Shown piece by piece: positions 8,534 to 17,543 of a DNA stretch of 41,643 nucleotides. Both the position numbers and the translations under genes were made by a program. The DNA is from Phycisphaerae bacterium (GTDB lineage: Bacteria > Planctomycetota > Phycisphaerae > Sedimentisphaerales > Anaerohalosphaeraceae). The stretch is from positions 1 to 41,643 of the forward strand of contig JADHXS010000006.1 of the NCBI GenBank assembly GCA_016782835.1, read 5' to 3'. The notes under the pieces were generated by a model. That model had not been told where the DNA came from, made no database searches, and was given only the letters and a program-made list of their open reading frames with translations. Positions within the stretch are counted from its first letter, which is position 1; the number at the start of each line of letters is the position of its first letter.

Positions 8534-10093
8534 ATGGACAATCATGGCTTACGGATACGGATATTGTTGTGTGTGATTGCGGCGGTTCTGGTGTGGATTT
8601 TTAGCCGGCCGGGTTCGCTGCTATCGGCACAGGAAGATGCCTCGCAATCAGACATTATACCTGAAAAAACCGCCGCGATTTTGACCTGTCACGATATGAT
8701 CGACGACGGGTTGTATCAGTCGATTGTCCGGCGGAGCGAAGAGGCGATTGGGCGGGGGGCGGATTATCTCATTTTGGATGTGCAGACCTACGGCGGGCTG
8801 GTCAAAAGCGCCGATGATATCAGTAAATATCTCATTCTTGAGCTTGGCGATAAGATTCATACCGTTGCTTATGTCAGTACCGAGGCGATTTCCGCCGGGT
8901 CGATGATTAGTGTGTCCTGCAAAGATATTATCATGCGGAAAAACACAACCATCGGCTGCAGCGCCCCAATCATCATGGGTGATACGGAGATGGGCGAGGC
9001 GGAACGGGAAAAATCGGAGAGCTTTGTGCGAGCAACATTCAGCCGGGCGGCCGAAGCTAATGGCTATCCCGAAGCGCTGCTGAAAGCGATGGTCAGTCAG
9101 AAGCTGGAGGTCTGGGGTGTTAAGAATCGCAAAACCGGCCAAATGGAATACTTTGAGAAAGATTTTCTGCCCACCGACCCAAATACCTTTGCAATTGGAC
9201 AAAAGACGATGGTGTGTCCGGCAGGCGAACTTTTGACCCTGACGGCTCAGCAGGCCAAGGAGTATGGAATTGCGCGAGCGGTGGTCAGCAATGAACAGGA
9301 AATGCTGGAATTTTTGGCGAAACGAGACAGGATTACTTTTTCAGATAGCATTATTCGGCTGGAAACGATGTGGTCCGAAGAGTTGGTTCGGTGGCTGAAG
9401 TCGCCGTTGGTCTCGGGTATTCTTATCATGGGCATCCTGTTGGGGATCTATGTTGAATTGCATGCGCCGGGATTGGGATTGCCGAGTTTATTAGCCATTG
9501 TGTGTCTGGTGATTTTGGTTGGGAGCAAATATTTGACCGGACTGGCAAACTGGATCGAGATCGCGGTTCTGTGCATTGGATTTATCCTGCTGATGGTGGA
9601 AATCTTCGTCATTCCCGGATTCGGAGTTGCCGGTTTTGCGGGAATACTCTGTATCTTTGCGGGATTATTCGGAATGCTTGTCAGGAACGCACCGGATGAA
9701 CTTCCATGGCCCCGCAGCGAGGAAGCGTGGAATCTTTTTGCGCAGGGGGTTTTGGGGATTATCGGCGGAATTGCGGGGTTTACGGTGGTCGCCTGGCTTC
9801 TGGCAAAATATATGCCCCGGATTGCATTCCTCAGCGGATTGATTTTAAGCTCCCCCCGAGGCGATAGTGAAAGTTTAAGCCAAAGCGGTGGTAATTCATC
9901 CTCCAAAACAATTGCTGCGGGAGATTGCGGTGTGGTTATCACTTCGTTACGTCCGGCAGGCAGCGCCCGTATTGACGGGAAACTCTGCGATGTTGTGTGC
10001 CAGGCGGAATTTATTGAAAAAGGTGTGTCGATTGAAGTGGTAAAAGTCTCCGGGAACCGAATCGTAGTCAAAAAGACCGAGGAGAAAAATTGA
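8534..10093 (+). CDS. NfeD family membrane-bound serine protease (ClpP-class), long form
   Basis: A 519-residue membrane protein. It starts with a signal sequence (residues about 5-34), followed by a ClpP/1510-N-like protease domain. The likely catalytic dyad is Ser120 in EAISAGSM and Lys160 in EREKSESF, spaced as in PH1510-N. Four or five membrane helices follow (about 290-440), and a C-terminal OB-fold NfeD domain (GDCGVVITSLRPAGSARIDG). Long NfeD proteases are thought to cleave membrane proteins such as stomatins. The ATG at 8534 is chosen because the signal peptide begins there; upstream in-frame codons look non-coding. The stop overlaps the next gene as TGATG. Confidence 0.92.
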   Translation: MDNHGLRIRILLCVIAAVLVWIFSRPGSLLSAQEDASQSDIIPEKTAAILTCHDMIDDGLYQSIVRRSEEAIGRGADYLILDVQTYGGLVKSADDISKYLILELGDKIHTVAYVSTEAISAGSMISVSCKDIIMRKNTTIGCSAPIIMGDTEMGEAEREKSESFVRATFSRAAEANGYPEALLKAMVSQKLEVWGVKNRKTGQMEYFEKDFLPTDPNTFAIGQKTMVCPAGELLTLTAQQAKEYGIARAVVSNEQEMLEFLAKRDRITFSDSIIRLETMWSEELVRWLKSPLVSGILIMGILLGIYVELHAPGLGLPSLLAIVCLVILVGSKYLTGLANWIEIAVLCIGFILLMVEIFVIPGFGVAGFAGILCIFAGLFGMLVRNAPDELPWPRSEEAWNLFAQGVLGIIGGIAGFTVVAWLLAKYMPRIAFLSGLILSSPRGDSESLSQSGGNSSSKTIAAGDCGVVITSLRPAGSARIDGKLCDVVCQAEFIEKGVSIEVVKVSGNRIVVKKTEEKN

Positions 10094-10599
10094 TGTTCTG
10101 GTGGCTTCTTTTGGCAATTATTTTGTATCTGCTGTGTGCCATTTTGATCGTGGCTGAAGTCTTTATTCCCAGCGGGGGGCTTTTGAGCGTTTGCTCACTG
10201 GCGTGTTTGGCAGGCGGAATCATTATCTTTTTTAATTTCAGTTCTGCGGCGGGATTGATGGGTGTTGTGATTGCGGTCATCATGGTCCCCAGTTCGCTGA
10301 TTCTTTCCTATAAAACGCTGCCAAAGACTCGATTCGGCCGCAGTGTGACGCTGACGCCTCCGCCGCGTGAACAGGGAGAGGGAATTCCCGACAGGGCGGT
10401 TTTAAACGACCTGATGGGCAAACAGGGAATTGTTTTAACACCGCTTCGACCGGTAGGTATCTGCGATTTTGACGGGAATCGGGTGCAGTGCGTTGCCGAG
10501 AGCGGTTTTATCGAAAAAAGTGAAAACGTTATTGTGGTTTTGGTGGAAGGAACCAGAGTGGTGGTTGCTTTAAATCAGAAATCCAACGAAAGGAGTTGA
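10093..10599 (+). CDS. Short NfeD family protein
   Basis: A 168-residue protein with two N-terminal membrane segments (about 2-22 and 28-65) and a C-terminal NfeD OB-fold ([20 protein letters not shown]...). It has no protease domain. The OB-fold closely resembles the tail of the preceding NfeD, so the two are probably ancient paralogues. The ATG at 10093 shares one base with the upstream stop and has GGAG 12 bases before it. The stop lies inside the ribosome-binding region of floA. Short NfeD proteins usually accompany flotillin-like proteins in membrane microdomains. Confidence 0.9.
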   Translation: MFWWLLLAIILYLLCAILIVAEVFIPSGGLLSVCSLACLAGGIIIFFNFSSAAGLMGVVIAVIMVPSSLILSYKTLPKTRFGRSVTLTPPPREQGEGIPDRAVLNDLMGKQGIVLTPLRPVGICDFDGNRVQCVAESGFIEKSENVIVVLVEGTRVVVALNQKSNERS

Positions 10600-10604
10600 A
10601 CCAT

Positions 10605-11651
10605 ATGGCCTCTCAATTAAATCATGTTCTTGCAGCAGGAAATTTTGCGAATGTCGCACTGGTGGGTTTGTTAGTCCTTCTTGGAATTTTCGCACTGGTC
10701 TTTATTTTGATTATTGCTTCGTTTTTCAAGCTCTGGCTGCAGGCGAAGCTGTCACGGGCGGATGTGAAGTTTTCGGAGCTGATTGGTATGTGGCTTCGCA
10801 AGGTGGAACCCCGTACCATTGTTATCAGCCGGATTACGGCGGTGCAAGCCGGATTGGACATCTCGCAGCGGGATCTGGAAAGCCATTTTCTGGCGGGCGG
10901 GCGTGTCCCTAATGTGGTCCGAGCGCTGATTGCGGCTAACCGGGCGAATATCGACTTGTCATGGAAAACAGCGACGGCAATCGATCTTGCGGGCCGGGAT
11001 ATTCTCGAAGCGGTCCAGACCAGTGTTAATCCCAAAGTGATCGATTGTCCGGATCCGCGAAAAGGCAGGGAGACGGTCGATGCCGTGGCGCAGGATGGGA
11101 TTCAGCTCAAGGCCAAGGCCCGTGTCACCGTCCGTGCCAATATCGACCGGCTCATCGGCGGGGCGACGGAAGAAACGATTATCGCGCGTGTGGGTGAAGG
11201 CATTGTGACCACGATCGGCAGTGCTATTACACATAAAAGCGTGCTGGAAAATCCGGACAATATTTCCAAATCCGTCTTAGCCAAAGGACTGGATGCGGGA
11301 ACAGCTTTTGAAATCCTGTCGATTGATATTGCGGATGTGGATGTCGGGGAAAATATCGGCGCTCAGTTACAGGGTGCCCAGGCTGAAGCCGACCTGAAAC
11401 GGGCTAAAGCGGAAGCCGAAAAACGCCGTGCGATGGCAGTGGCCCGTGAGCAGGAAATGCGGGCGGCAGTCGAGGAAAACCGCGCCAAAGTTGTTCTGGC
11501 AGAGGCGGAAGTTCCCAAAGCCATGGCTGACGCGTTCCGCCAGGGTAATATGGGCATCATGGATTACTACCGCATGAAAAACATTAACGCCGATACGTCG
11601 ATGCGCGATTCTATTGCCAAAACCGATGCTCCGAAAAAAAATGTGGAGTAG
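10605..11651 (+). CDS. floA: Flotillin-like protein FloA
   Basis: FloA is an SPFH-domain membrane scaffold that organises functional microdomains. The 348-residue product has an N-terminal membrane segment (about residues 17-45) and the FloA-type stretch [14 protein letters not shown]-like (here [19 protein letters not shown]). The SPFH domain follows, with a long Ala/Glu-rich coiled coil (about 250-320: [21 protein letters not shown]). The ATG at 10605 is set by AGGAG nine bases upstream; the in-frame TTG at 10596 overlaps that site and is rejected. It is the third gene of a tightly packed operon with two NfeD genes. Confidence 0.95.
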   Translation: MASQLNHVLAAGNFANVALVGLLVLLGIFALVFILIIASFFKLWLQAKLSRADVKFSELIGMWLRKVEPRTIVISRITAVQAGLDISQRDLESHFLAGGRVPNVVRALIAANRANIDLSWKTATAIDLAGRDILEAVQTSVNPKVIDCPDPRKGRETVDAVAQDGIQLKAKARVTVRANIDRLIGGATEETIIARVGEGIVTTIGSAITHKSVLENPDNISKSVLAKGLDAGTAFEILSIDIADVDVGENIGAQLQGAQAEADLKRAKAEAEKRRAMAVAREQEMRAAVEENRAKVVLAEAEVPKAMADAFRQGNMGIMDYYRMKNINADTSMRDSIAKTDAPKKNVE

Positions 11652-11654
11652 AAA

Positions 11655-12353
11655 ATGATTCCAGTATTTGATAAGCCATTTGTCCTGTTGGCCGACGGCG
11701 ACTGGTCGCGGCTGATCGGGATCATAGTGATCTTTGGCTTTTATGCTATCGGAGCGGTTGCAAAGATGTGGGCCAAGCATTCTTCGGGTGGCGAGGATGA
11801 AGACGGCACCAAAGAAACCTCACAAGCCGTAGAACTTGCTAAAAAGTACGCAAAGCAAAAACAGACACAGCGGTCGCAACCCAAACCGACCCGAAACAAC
11901 GAATTTATGTCCGAGTGGGATCGCCGGCAGGAGATAAAACGTCAACGATTGGCGCAGCTTCATGAACAGGGAAAGCCGGTGGAACCTGTCAAAATACCGG
12001 CTGTTCCTCAACAAAGACAAAAGCCGCAACCGGCCCCTAAACAGGCTGTTCAAAATTCAGAATACATCAACGTTCCGGATTTTCAGAAAGCCTGGGCGTT
12101 AAATCTCCCCAAGCAACCGGGCCGGCAGAAAAAGCCCATCATTCAACCGCCGAAATTATCGCCCACGCCGCAAACGTTCAGAGCGGCCGCAAAACCGGCG
12201 AAATCCCGTTCTCATAAAAAACCTGCAGTCGCGGAGACACCACCACCAACCCGTCCGTTGGATATTTTTCTGAAAGATTCGGATGCATTAGGTTCGGCGA
12301 TTCTTTTAAAGGAAATTCTGGATAAGCCGATTGCCTTGCGGGAGGAATGGTAA
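11655..12353 (+). CDS. Membrane-anchored Pro/Gln/Lys-rich protein of the floA operon
   Basis: No family is recognised. The 232-residue product has one membrane segment (about 18-37, LIGIIVIFGFYAIGAVAKMW). A basic, Gln/Lys-rich region and a Pro-rich low-complexity stretch (about 100-195) follow. The C-terminus (PLDIFLKDSDALGSAILLKEIL...) looks structured, so this is not merely linker. The ATG lies three bases after the floA stop, with GTGGAG as ribosome site, so cotranslation with floA is likely. It may be a client or partner of the FloA scaffold, but that comes only from position. Confidence 0.8.
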   Translation: MIPVFDKPFVLLADGDWSRLIGIIVIFGFYAIGAVAKMWAKHSSGGEDEDGTKETSQAVELAKKYAKQKQTQRSQPKPTRNNEFMSEWDRRQEIKRQRLAQLHEQGKPVEPVKIPAVPQQRQKPQPAPKQAVQNSEYINVPDFQKAWALNLPKQPGRQKKPIIQPPKLSPTPQTFRAAAKPAKSRSHKKPAVAETPPPTRPLDIFLKDSDALGSAILLKEILDKPIALREEW

Positions 12354-12359
12354 AGATAA

Positions 12360-12450
12360 TATAAAAAATTGAAGATAAAAGAGCAATCCGTCGTCGCCAA
12401 AGGCTATGCCGGGACAAGAAGTGTGGAATCCCGACGTAGTCGGAATGACA
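12360..12450. repeat. Dispersed repeat copy in the 12354-12661 gap
   Basis: The 308-base convergent gap contains an A-rich tract (AAAAAATTGAAGATAAAAGAGC) and then GTGGAATCCCGACGTAGTCG followed by GAATGAC. Its core CCGAC-GTA-GTCGG forms a short hairpin. This is the same layout as 7470-7530. The remainder (12450-12661) carries only short, compositionally poor reading frames that I do not regard as genes. Confidence 0.7.
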
Positions 12451-12661
12451 AGTTGGGTATTATGCACCCATGTACAGATAAATCCCCATAAAATCATGGC
12501 TTGGAAGACATTGCTTGAAACGTCCCATAATATATCTTATGTTGCATTCAAAGAAATTGACTCATACGACCATTATGTCGATAAGTATATTGAGAATATG
12601 GACTTACATTGATTTTAGCGAGGGAATCCGCATTTTTCCGTCAGAACTGGCTTCAGGCATC

Positions 12662-14293
12662 CTATTTTTTCTTTGCCTGATGAATGGCCAGCAGATTTTC
12701 TGATGTTTCTTCGAGTCGTTTCCAGTTTGTAAAGGCGCGGTCAATCAATCCGAGGTTTTCCAGGATGATCTCCAGGTTCGCCCGGATATCAGAACTTTCC
12801 TGCTGTTCGGTTGCCTTTGTCCGATGCAATTTTTTTATTGCTTCGGCAAAGGCGTTTTTATCACAGTACAATATGGATGTTTTATAATACATTTCCAAAA
12901 GAGAAGAATAATTATCCGGGCTGTCGTTGATTAAGGTTTCGATGGCCTTTTCGGGCCGTCCGTTGTCGAAATGGCAAATCGCCAGTTTGTTCAATGCTCG
13001 ATAATGAATCGGGTTTAACGGCAAAACGTTTTGAAACTCACTAATCGCCAACGGTAAGTTGTTTTCGACCATCATCAAAATGCCGTATTTGTAATGCACA
13101 TCCGGTCTTGTGGGTGATTTTTTGAGTTGTTCCTGATAGGCTCGTATTACATCATCGATTAACACGATCGGTTTATCGGACTCTCTTTGTGTGGTTATAT
13201 TTTCGTCCAAAACCGCCTGAAACTGCAAGGTTGCTGATTCCGAATACAACAAGGTACTGTTTTGCTGAATGGATGCTGCCAATGAGAGTGTCTGGGTTGC
13301 TTCGGGATCTTCGCCGGATAGTTTCAGGGCTTTAACCAGTCCAAGATAAGCATCCACAATTTCATCGTTGATTTCAGCGGCTTTATTAAATAGTTCGGCC
13401 GCAAGAGAAAATCGCTGCTGCCTTAGATAGTGTGTTCCCAGCTTAATTGTTGCTTCGAGAGAATTGGGCTGGACGCGGATGGCATTTTCAAAACATGCAA
13501 TGGCTTCTGCATCTTTTTCCCACTGGCTGTACACGTCGGCCATCCGTACCAGTAAATCCGGCATCGGTCCCACCTGATCTATCGTCCGGTGGATTTTCTC
13601 CATGGCCTGCTCGAATAATCCGCAACTTATCAATTCCTCAATATCATCTCCCTCTCTATTGACGAGAAAATTATCCGGATGTGACAGAATTGCCAGATTA
13701 AACGTGTCGATAGCTTTTTCGAATTCCTCGACGGTCATATATAAGTGCCCCAGCAATACCAATGACGAAATGTCTTCCGGATGTTCGGACGTGACCTGTT
13801 CGTATTCGTAAATCACCCGGTCCAAACGCCCTTCCTTTAGATAGATGGCCGCCATTCGCTGACGCGGCAGCTGCAGGTAACTCTTGAACTTGATACAGTC
13901 CTGGTAAAACTCGAGTGCCTGCTCGATGTTTCCCATGCGTTCATGGCAATATCCCAGTACATATAATACCATCGTGTTTGACGGCTGCCGCAGATAGATG
14001 CTTTGAGCCTGTTCGATGGCTTTTTGGGGGTTATTATGATGAAGACAAATTGTGGCTGCCGCCATTCTTGCATAGATACATTCCGGCTGTTCGAATAAGT
14101 ACAGTTTCAACTTATCTTCTGCCAAAAGAAGCTCACGGTTTGCCAGATGGTCCAGGATAGGAATAAGTTGTCCAGTCGGCACTGAATTCTGAACGTCCGG
14201 AATCCGGGAAAGAACATTATTCAGCCAGTGCCACAGGATTTCAGTTATTTCAACGGTTATTCCTTTTCCAAAAATCTCTAAGAGTTTACTCAT
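12662..14293 (-). CDS. Tetratricopeptide-repeat protein
   Basis: A 543-residue protein built mostly of TPR units. Repeats of the 34-residue pattern are visible, for example VLYVLGYCHERMGNIEQALEF, SLVLLGHLYMTVEEFEKAI and ATIKLGTHYLRQQRFSLAAEL. About ten units span residues 55-520. There is no signal peptide or membrane helix, so it is likely a cytoplasmic scaffold. The ATG at 14293 is chosen for AGGAA seven bases upstream. An in-frame ATG at 14317 would overlap the end of a small upstream frame. The partner and pathway are unknown; response regulators lie next to it. Confidence 0.85.
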   Translation of the reverse strand: MSKLLEIFGKGITVEITEILWHWLNNVLSRIPDVQNSVPTGQLIPILDHLANRELLLAEDKLKLYLFEQPECIYARMAAATICLHHNNPQKAIEQAQSIYLRQPSNTMVLYVLGYCHERMGNIEQALEFYQDCIKFKSYLQLPRQRMAAIYLKEGRLDRVIYEYEQVTSEHPEDISSLVLLGHLYMTVEEFEKAIDTFNLAILSHPDNFLVNREGDDIEELISCGLFEQAMEKIHRTIDQVGPMPDLLVRMADVYSQWEKDAEAIACFENAIRVQPNSLEATIKLGTHYLRQQRFSLAAELFNKAAEINDEIVDAYLGLVKALKLSGEDPEATQTLSLAASIQQNSTLLYSESATLQFQAVLDENITTQRESDKPIVLIDDVIRAYQEQLKKSPTRPDVHYKYGILMMVENNLPLAISEFQNVLPLNPIHYRALNKLAICHFDNGRPEKAIETLINDSPDNYSSLLEMYYKTSILYCDKNAFAEAIKKLHRTKATEQQESSDIRANLEIILENLGLIDRAFTNWKRLEETSENLLAIHQAKKK

Positions 14294-14313
14294 GTGTCGT
14301 TCCTGTCTTGGTG

Positions 14314-14517
14314 TCATCTCGTTATTTCTTTATTATCCCATGCGTTATCGACAAAACGACCGGACGGATTAATGCCCCAGAGAGCAAGTGTTTCCGAATC
14401 GCGGGGATTTAGACGATGAATAGGACAATCGTGCCGTCTGTAACGATTGCTTAGGCGGTCTGAGGATTTATCGGACAAAACCGGTAGAGAGGGGGTTATG
14501 ATGGGCCACAGGCCCAC
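14314..14517 (-). CDS. Possible small protein upstream of the TPR gene (doubtful)
   Basis: This is a 67-codon frame whose TGA overlaps the alternative ATG of the TPR gene. The C-terminal half (HDCPIHRLNPRDSETLALWG) has a protein-like composition. The N-terminal half derives from a GGGTGGGCCTGTGGCCCA palindrome that looks intergenic, and I see no ribosome site. The 265-base gap holds nothing else recognisable. Confidence 0.25.
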   Translation of the reverse strand: MGLWPIITPSLPVLSDKSSDRLSNRYRRHDCPIHRLNPRDSETLALWGINPSGRFVDNAWDNKEITR

Positions 14518-14558
14518 CCTACTGCTGTTTGGCTTTTATATGAGGCAGTTAAAAAATG

Positions 14559-15014
14559 CTACTGGTGGGAATTTTGCTCGATCTCACTGAGATAGGCCAG
14601 GGTTCGTTCCAGTTTGTCTTCCAGATGTTTTAACTTCAGCATGGTTTTTACGCGTGTGAGCAATTCCCATTTATTGACGGGTTTGCTGAGAAAATCATCC
14701 GTTCCGGAATCAATCGCCCTTTCGATATCCCCGATTTCATTGAGCGCGGTGACCATAATGACAGGGATATCCGTTGTTTTGGGATTGTTTTTGATTTTTT
14801 TGCAGACTTCAAAGCCGCTGACCTTAGGCATCATCACATCCAAAAGGACCAGATCCGGGGGTGTTTTCTGAATGATGTCCAGGGCTTGCTGACCCCCTTC
14901 GGCTGAGAGGGTTTGACAGTCAATGTCTTCCAGATAAGCCAGGATGAGTTCAAGGTTTTGAGGATTATCGTCAACCACCAGTACGACGGAGCTTTGTGTA
15001 TCTTCAGACGGCAT
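14559..15014 (-). CDS. Stand-alone response-regulator receiver protein
   Basis: A 151-residue CheY-like receiver domain with a short C-terminal coiled tail and no DNA-binding or enzyme output domain. The phosphoacceptor is Asp59 (LVLLDVMMP), with acidic pair Asp15/Asp16 and the conserved Lys111 (LSKPVNK). AAGGGAA lies nine bases before the ATG. It follows the 88-residue protein gene by 55 bases on the same strand. A minimal histidine kinase is divergently encoded, so they may form one signalling unit. Confidence 0.92.
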   Translation of the reverse strand: MPSEDTQSSVVLVVDDNPQNLELILAYLEDIDCQTLSAEGGQQALDIIQKTPPDLVLLDVMMPKVSGFEVCKKIKNNPKTTDIPVIMVTALNEIGDIERAIDSGTDDFLSKPVNKWELLTRVKTMLKLKHLEDKLERTLAYLSEIEQNSHQ

Positions 15015-15069
15015 ATTTGTATTCCCTTATTGCTCAAATCAATCATTTTTATGACGTAAAAACAGGAAT

Positions 15070-15336
15070 TTACCCGTCTTCGGCGTATTTGTCAATAAAT
15101 TCCCGAATGGCGGGCCTTAGATAAATACTTTCGGTGTCCTGAATTGTTTTGCCGATTGCTTTCGCACAGCTTACGGCGGTTTCCAACGGGGACGAATCCC
15201 GGTCAATCATAAAGATTTTTTGGCCGTTTAAAGAGCATAGTCCTCCCCTGCCGCCGCCCATGGCGTCTTTCCGTATCGCCACATCGTGTTCGGCAAGAAG
15301 CGTCAATAGTTGCCGGGTTATCGTCTGGTAATCCAT
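15070..15336 (-). CDS. Conserved-looking 88-residue protein, function unknown
   Basis: A small cytoplasmic protein with the striking segment AMGGGRGGLCSLNGQKIFMID, then an acidic helical region (SSPLETAVSCAKAIGK) and the end IYLRPAIREFIDKY. I believe similar proteins occur in other planctomycetes but cannot name a family. The ATG at 15336 is preferred, because the longer frame to 15498 runs antisense through the histidine kinase N-terminus. The Gly-rich loop could bind a nucleotide, but no standard P-loop (GxxxxGKS/T) is present. It probably shares an operon with the receiver protein downstream. Confidence 0.7.
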   Translation of the reverse strand: MDYQTITRQLLTLLAEHDVAIRKDAMGGGRGGLCSLNGQKIFMIDRDSSPLETAVSCAKAIGKTIQDTESIYLRPAIREFIDKYAEDG

Positions 15337-15415
15337 TCTCTCAAGAAAAAGTCCTGTATTGACCGATAAAACAGAATACACCTGTTCCATCGTAGCGACT
15401 GGAACAGAAAAAACA

Positions 15416-16207
15416 ATGATGATTTTAAACAGGCGGGAGACCCCTTTGGCGGATTTACTTGAACAGCGTAAGACGTTGCATCGGCGCGTCAAAGACATTG
15501 AAGAAAAATATCAGGCCCTGGAAGATGCGGTGATGCGGCTGCAGCCATTAGCCAATCTGGGAATGGCGTGGGCGATGACGGCCCATGAACTCAACAATCT
15601 GCTGATGCCTGTGATTAACTATTCGCAGTTGGCGCTTCAGAATCCGGCCGATGGGGTTCTGTGTGAAAAAGCGATTCAAAAGTCGGTACTTCTGGGTGAG
15701 CGGGCAGCGGCGATTCTTGAAAAGACCATGATGCTTGCCAGTGAAACCCCCATGAAAAAGGAAAAGCACTCGCTGGACCTGCTTCTGGATAACGTCTTTA
15801 TCTGTATCGGGCGTGATTTTAAGAAAGACAAAATTCAGGTGATTCAAGAGGTTGCCGAGCACATTGAAATAAGGGCCGACGGTGTTGCCATTCAACAGGT
15901 TTTTATGAACCTGATACTCAATGCCCGACATGCGATGCTGGAAAGGGGCGGCCAACTGAAAATCAGTGCTGAAGAAACGGTAGACGGGACGAGTATTCAG
16001 ATTTCGGACACCGGCTGCGGGATTGAACCGGATATGCTGAAAAAAATATTCACGCCCTTTTATACATCCGGAAAGGACGGGGGCAATGGCTTGGGGCTGG
16101 CTTTTTGCCGGAAAGTGATTGAAGCTCACAGCGGTTTTATCACGGTAGAGTCGGATCCCGGATGCGGAACCCGCTTTAAGATTATGTTGCCAAAATACAC
16201 GATATAA
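15416..16207 (+). CDS. Minimal sensor histidine kinase
   Basis: A 263-residue soluble histidine kinase. An N-terminal coiled coil (about 8-45) leads to the phosphoacceptor His57 in MTAHELNNLLMPV. The ATP-binding domain follows, with N-box NLILNARHAM, G1 ISDTGCGIEPD, F-box FTPFYTSGK and G2 GNGLGLAF. No sensor domain, PAS domain or membrane segment is present, so input must come from a partner. The ATG at 15416 is the first one consistent with the coiled coil; it lacks a strong ribosome site. Divergent neighbours are an 88-residue protein and an orphan receiver that could be its partner. Confidence 0.92.
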   Translation: MMILNRRETPLADLLEQRKTLHRRVKDIEEKYQALEDAVMRLQPLANLGMAWAMTAHELNNLLMPVINYSQLALQNPADGVLCEKAIQKSVLLGERAAAILEKTMMLASETPMKKEKHSLDLLLDNVFICIGRDFKKDKIQVIQEVAEHIEIRADGVAIQQVFMNLILNARHAMLERGGQLKISAEETVDGTSIQISDTGCGIEPDMLKKIFTPFYTSGKDGGNGLGLAFCRKVIEAHSGFITVESDPGCGTRFKIMLPKYTI

Positions 16208-16236
16208 GGTATAAGTCCGTGCTGTAGGATTATACC

Positions 16237-17526
16237 ATGGGAAATATGTGTAATATATTGGCGGCTACTCTTTTCGGTCATTTGTGGCAAACCGTCTTCA
16301 TGCTGCTGTTGCTGAGTTGCTCGGCTTTTTTTTCGGGTTCAGAAACCGCTTTTTTTCATCTGTCGCGACGCCAGGTACGCCGGTTTTCACAGTCCACGGT
16401 TCGGCTGGAACGGTTGATCGCGTTGATTCTTTCGGATCCCAATCGATTTCTTACGGCTTTGCTGCTTGGGAATATGGCGGTTAATGTTCTTTTTTTTGCC
16501 GTGTCGAGTATGTTGTCACTTCAAATTGGTCAATCGTCAGGGGCTCTGGCGGGGACTTTTTTTGCCGCGGCGTGCTTTCTTTTGCTTCTGTTATGCGGGG
16601 AGATGCTGCCGAAATCACTGGCCTATTCGAATTCGAAGCGTTTCAGTCTGATTGCCTCGCCAATCTGCTATTTGCTGGTTCGCGTGCTGGGTCCGCTTCT
16701 GAAAACACTGGATGTGATACTCATTCAACCGTCGATTCGTCTTTTTGTCCGTTCGCAAAAGACGACAGGCGTTTCCGTTAACCAATTGCGAACGCTGCTG
16801 GAGTCATCGCGCCGCCGAGGGCTGATCAGCCATGATGAGAACCAACTTCTGGGCGAGATATTAAAGTTCAGCTTTTTAAAGGCTCGCCATGTGATGCAGC
16901 CTCGCGTTGAAATGCCCGCCTGCTCCATCGATGCCCCCGTTGACCGGATCAAACAGGTGATGTATCAAGAAAATCTGGTCAAAATTCCTGTGTATACTAA
17001 AGATATCGATTCGGTCGTTGGGGTTGTGCATTTGCGAGACTTCTTTTTGAATCCGGACCGCCCTGCCGCCTCGCTTGTTCGCACGGTGCATTTCGTTCCG
17101 GAGCAGAAAACGGTCGAATCATTGATTGAATTCTTTAAAAGAACGCAGACGGACATTGCCGTTGTTGTGGATGAATACGGCGGTATCGCAGGCTGGGTTC
17201 AACTGGAGGATATTATCGAGCAGTTGCTGGGTTCGATCGAGGATGTCGGCGAACAGGAGCCTATCGAACAAATCGGACCGATGACCTACCGTCTGCTTGC
17301 CGATCTTTCGATTTATGACTGGAGCGATGCATTCGGTATTGATATTGAGGACCGGCGGCTGACGACGATCGGCGGCTTTGTGACGGCTATTCTGGGGAAA
17401 ATCCCGAAACAGGGAGACGTTGCGATGTTCAAAAATATGAAGTTTACAGTTGAAAAAGTTGGCACGAATCGAATTCATTCGATTATCTTGTCATTGGAGC
17501 CCCTTGTTGAGGTTGATTCCAAGTAA
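16237..17526 (+). CDS. DUF21/CBS/CorC_HlyC membrane protein (CNNM-type)
   Basis: A 429-residue integral membrane protein of the HlyC/CorC (CNNM) family, whose members are linked to Mg2+ or Co2+ transport. The DUF21 domain with four hydrophobic helices covers about residues 10-190 and contains the family motif FFSGSETAFF. Two CBS domains (about 205-335, with MQPRVEMPACSID and VDEYGGIAGWVQLEDIIEQL) follow, then a CorC_HlyC transporter-associated domain (about 350-420). All expected domains are present. A related gene without the last domain lies 17 bases downstream. Confidence 0.92.
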   Translation: MGNMCNILAATLFGHLWQTVFMLLLLSCSAFFSGSETAFFHLSRRQVRRFSQSTVRLERLIALILSDPNRFLTALLLGNMAVNVLFFAVSSMLSLQIGQSSGALAGTFFAAACFLLLLLCGEMLPKSLAYSNSKRFSLIASPICYLLVRVLGPLLKTLDVILIQPSIRLFVRSQKTTGVSVNQLRTLLESSRRRGLISHDENQLLGEILKFSFLKARHVMQPRVEMPACSIDAPVDRIKQVMYQENLVKIPVYTKDIDSVVGVVHLRDFFLNPDRPAASLVRTVHFVPEQKTVESLIEFFKRTQTDIAVVVDEYGGIAGWVQLEDIIEQLLGSIEDVGEQEPIEQIGPMTYRLLADLSIYDWSDAFGIDIEDRRLTTIGGFVTAILGKIPKQGDVAMFKNMKFTVEKVGTNRIHSIILSLEPLVEVDSK

Positions 17527-17543
17527 TTTTTAATAAAAAGCAT

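Noticed and set aside
12406-12703. Short plus-strand frames in the gap before the TPR gene
   Set aside because: They overlap each other and the dispersed repeat, have no ribosome sites and no recognisable protein features.
15337-15498. Longer N-terminus for the 88-residue protein
   Set aside because: The added 54 codons run antisense through the kinase coiled coil and include basic, shadow-like sequence.
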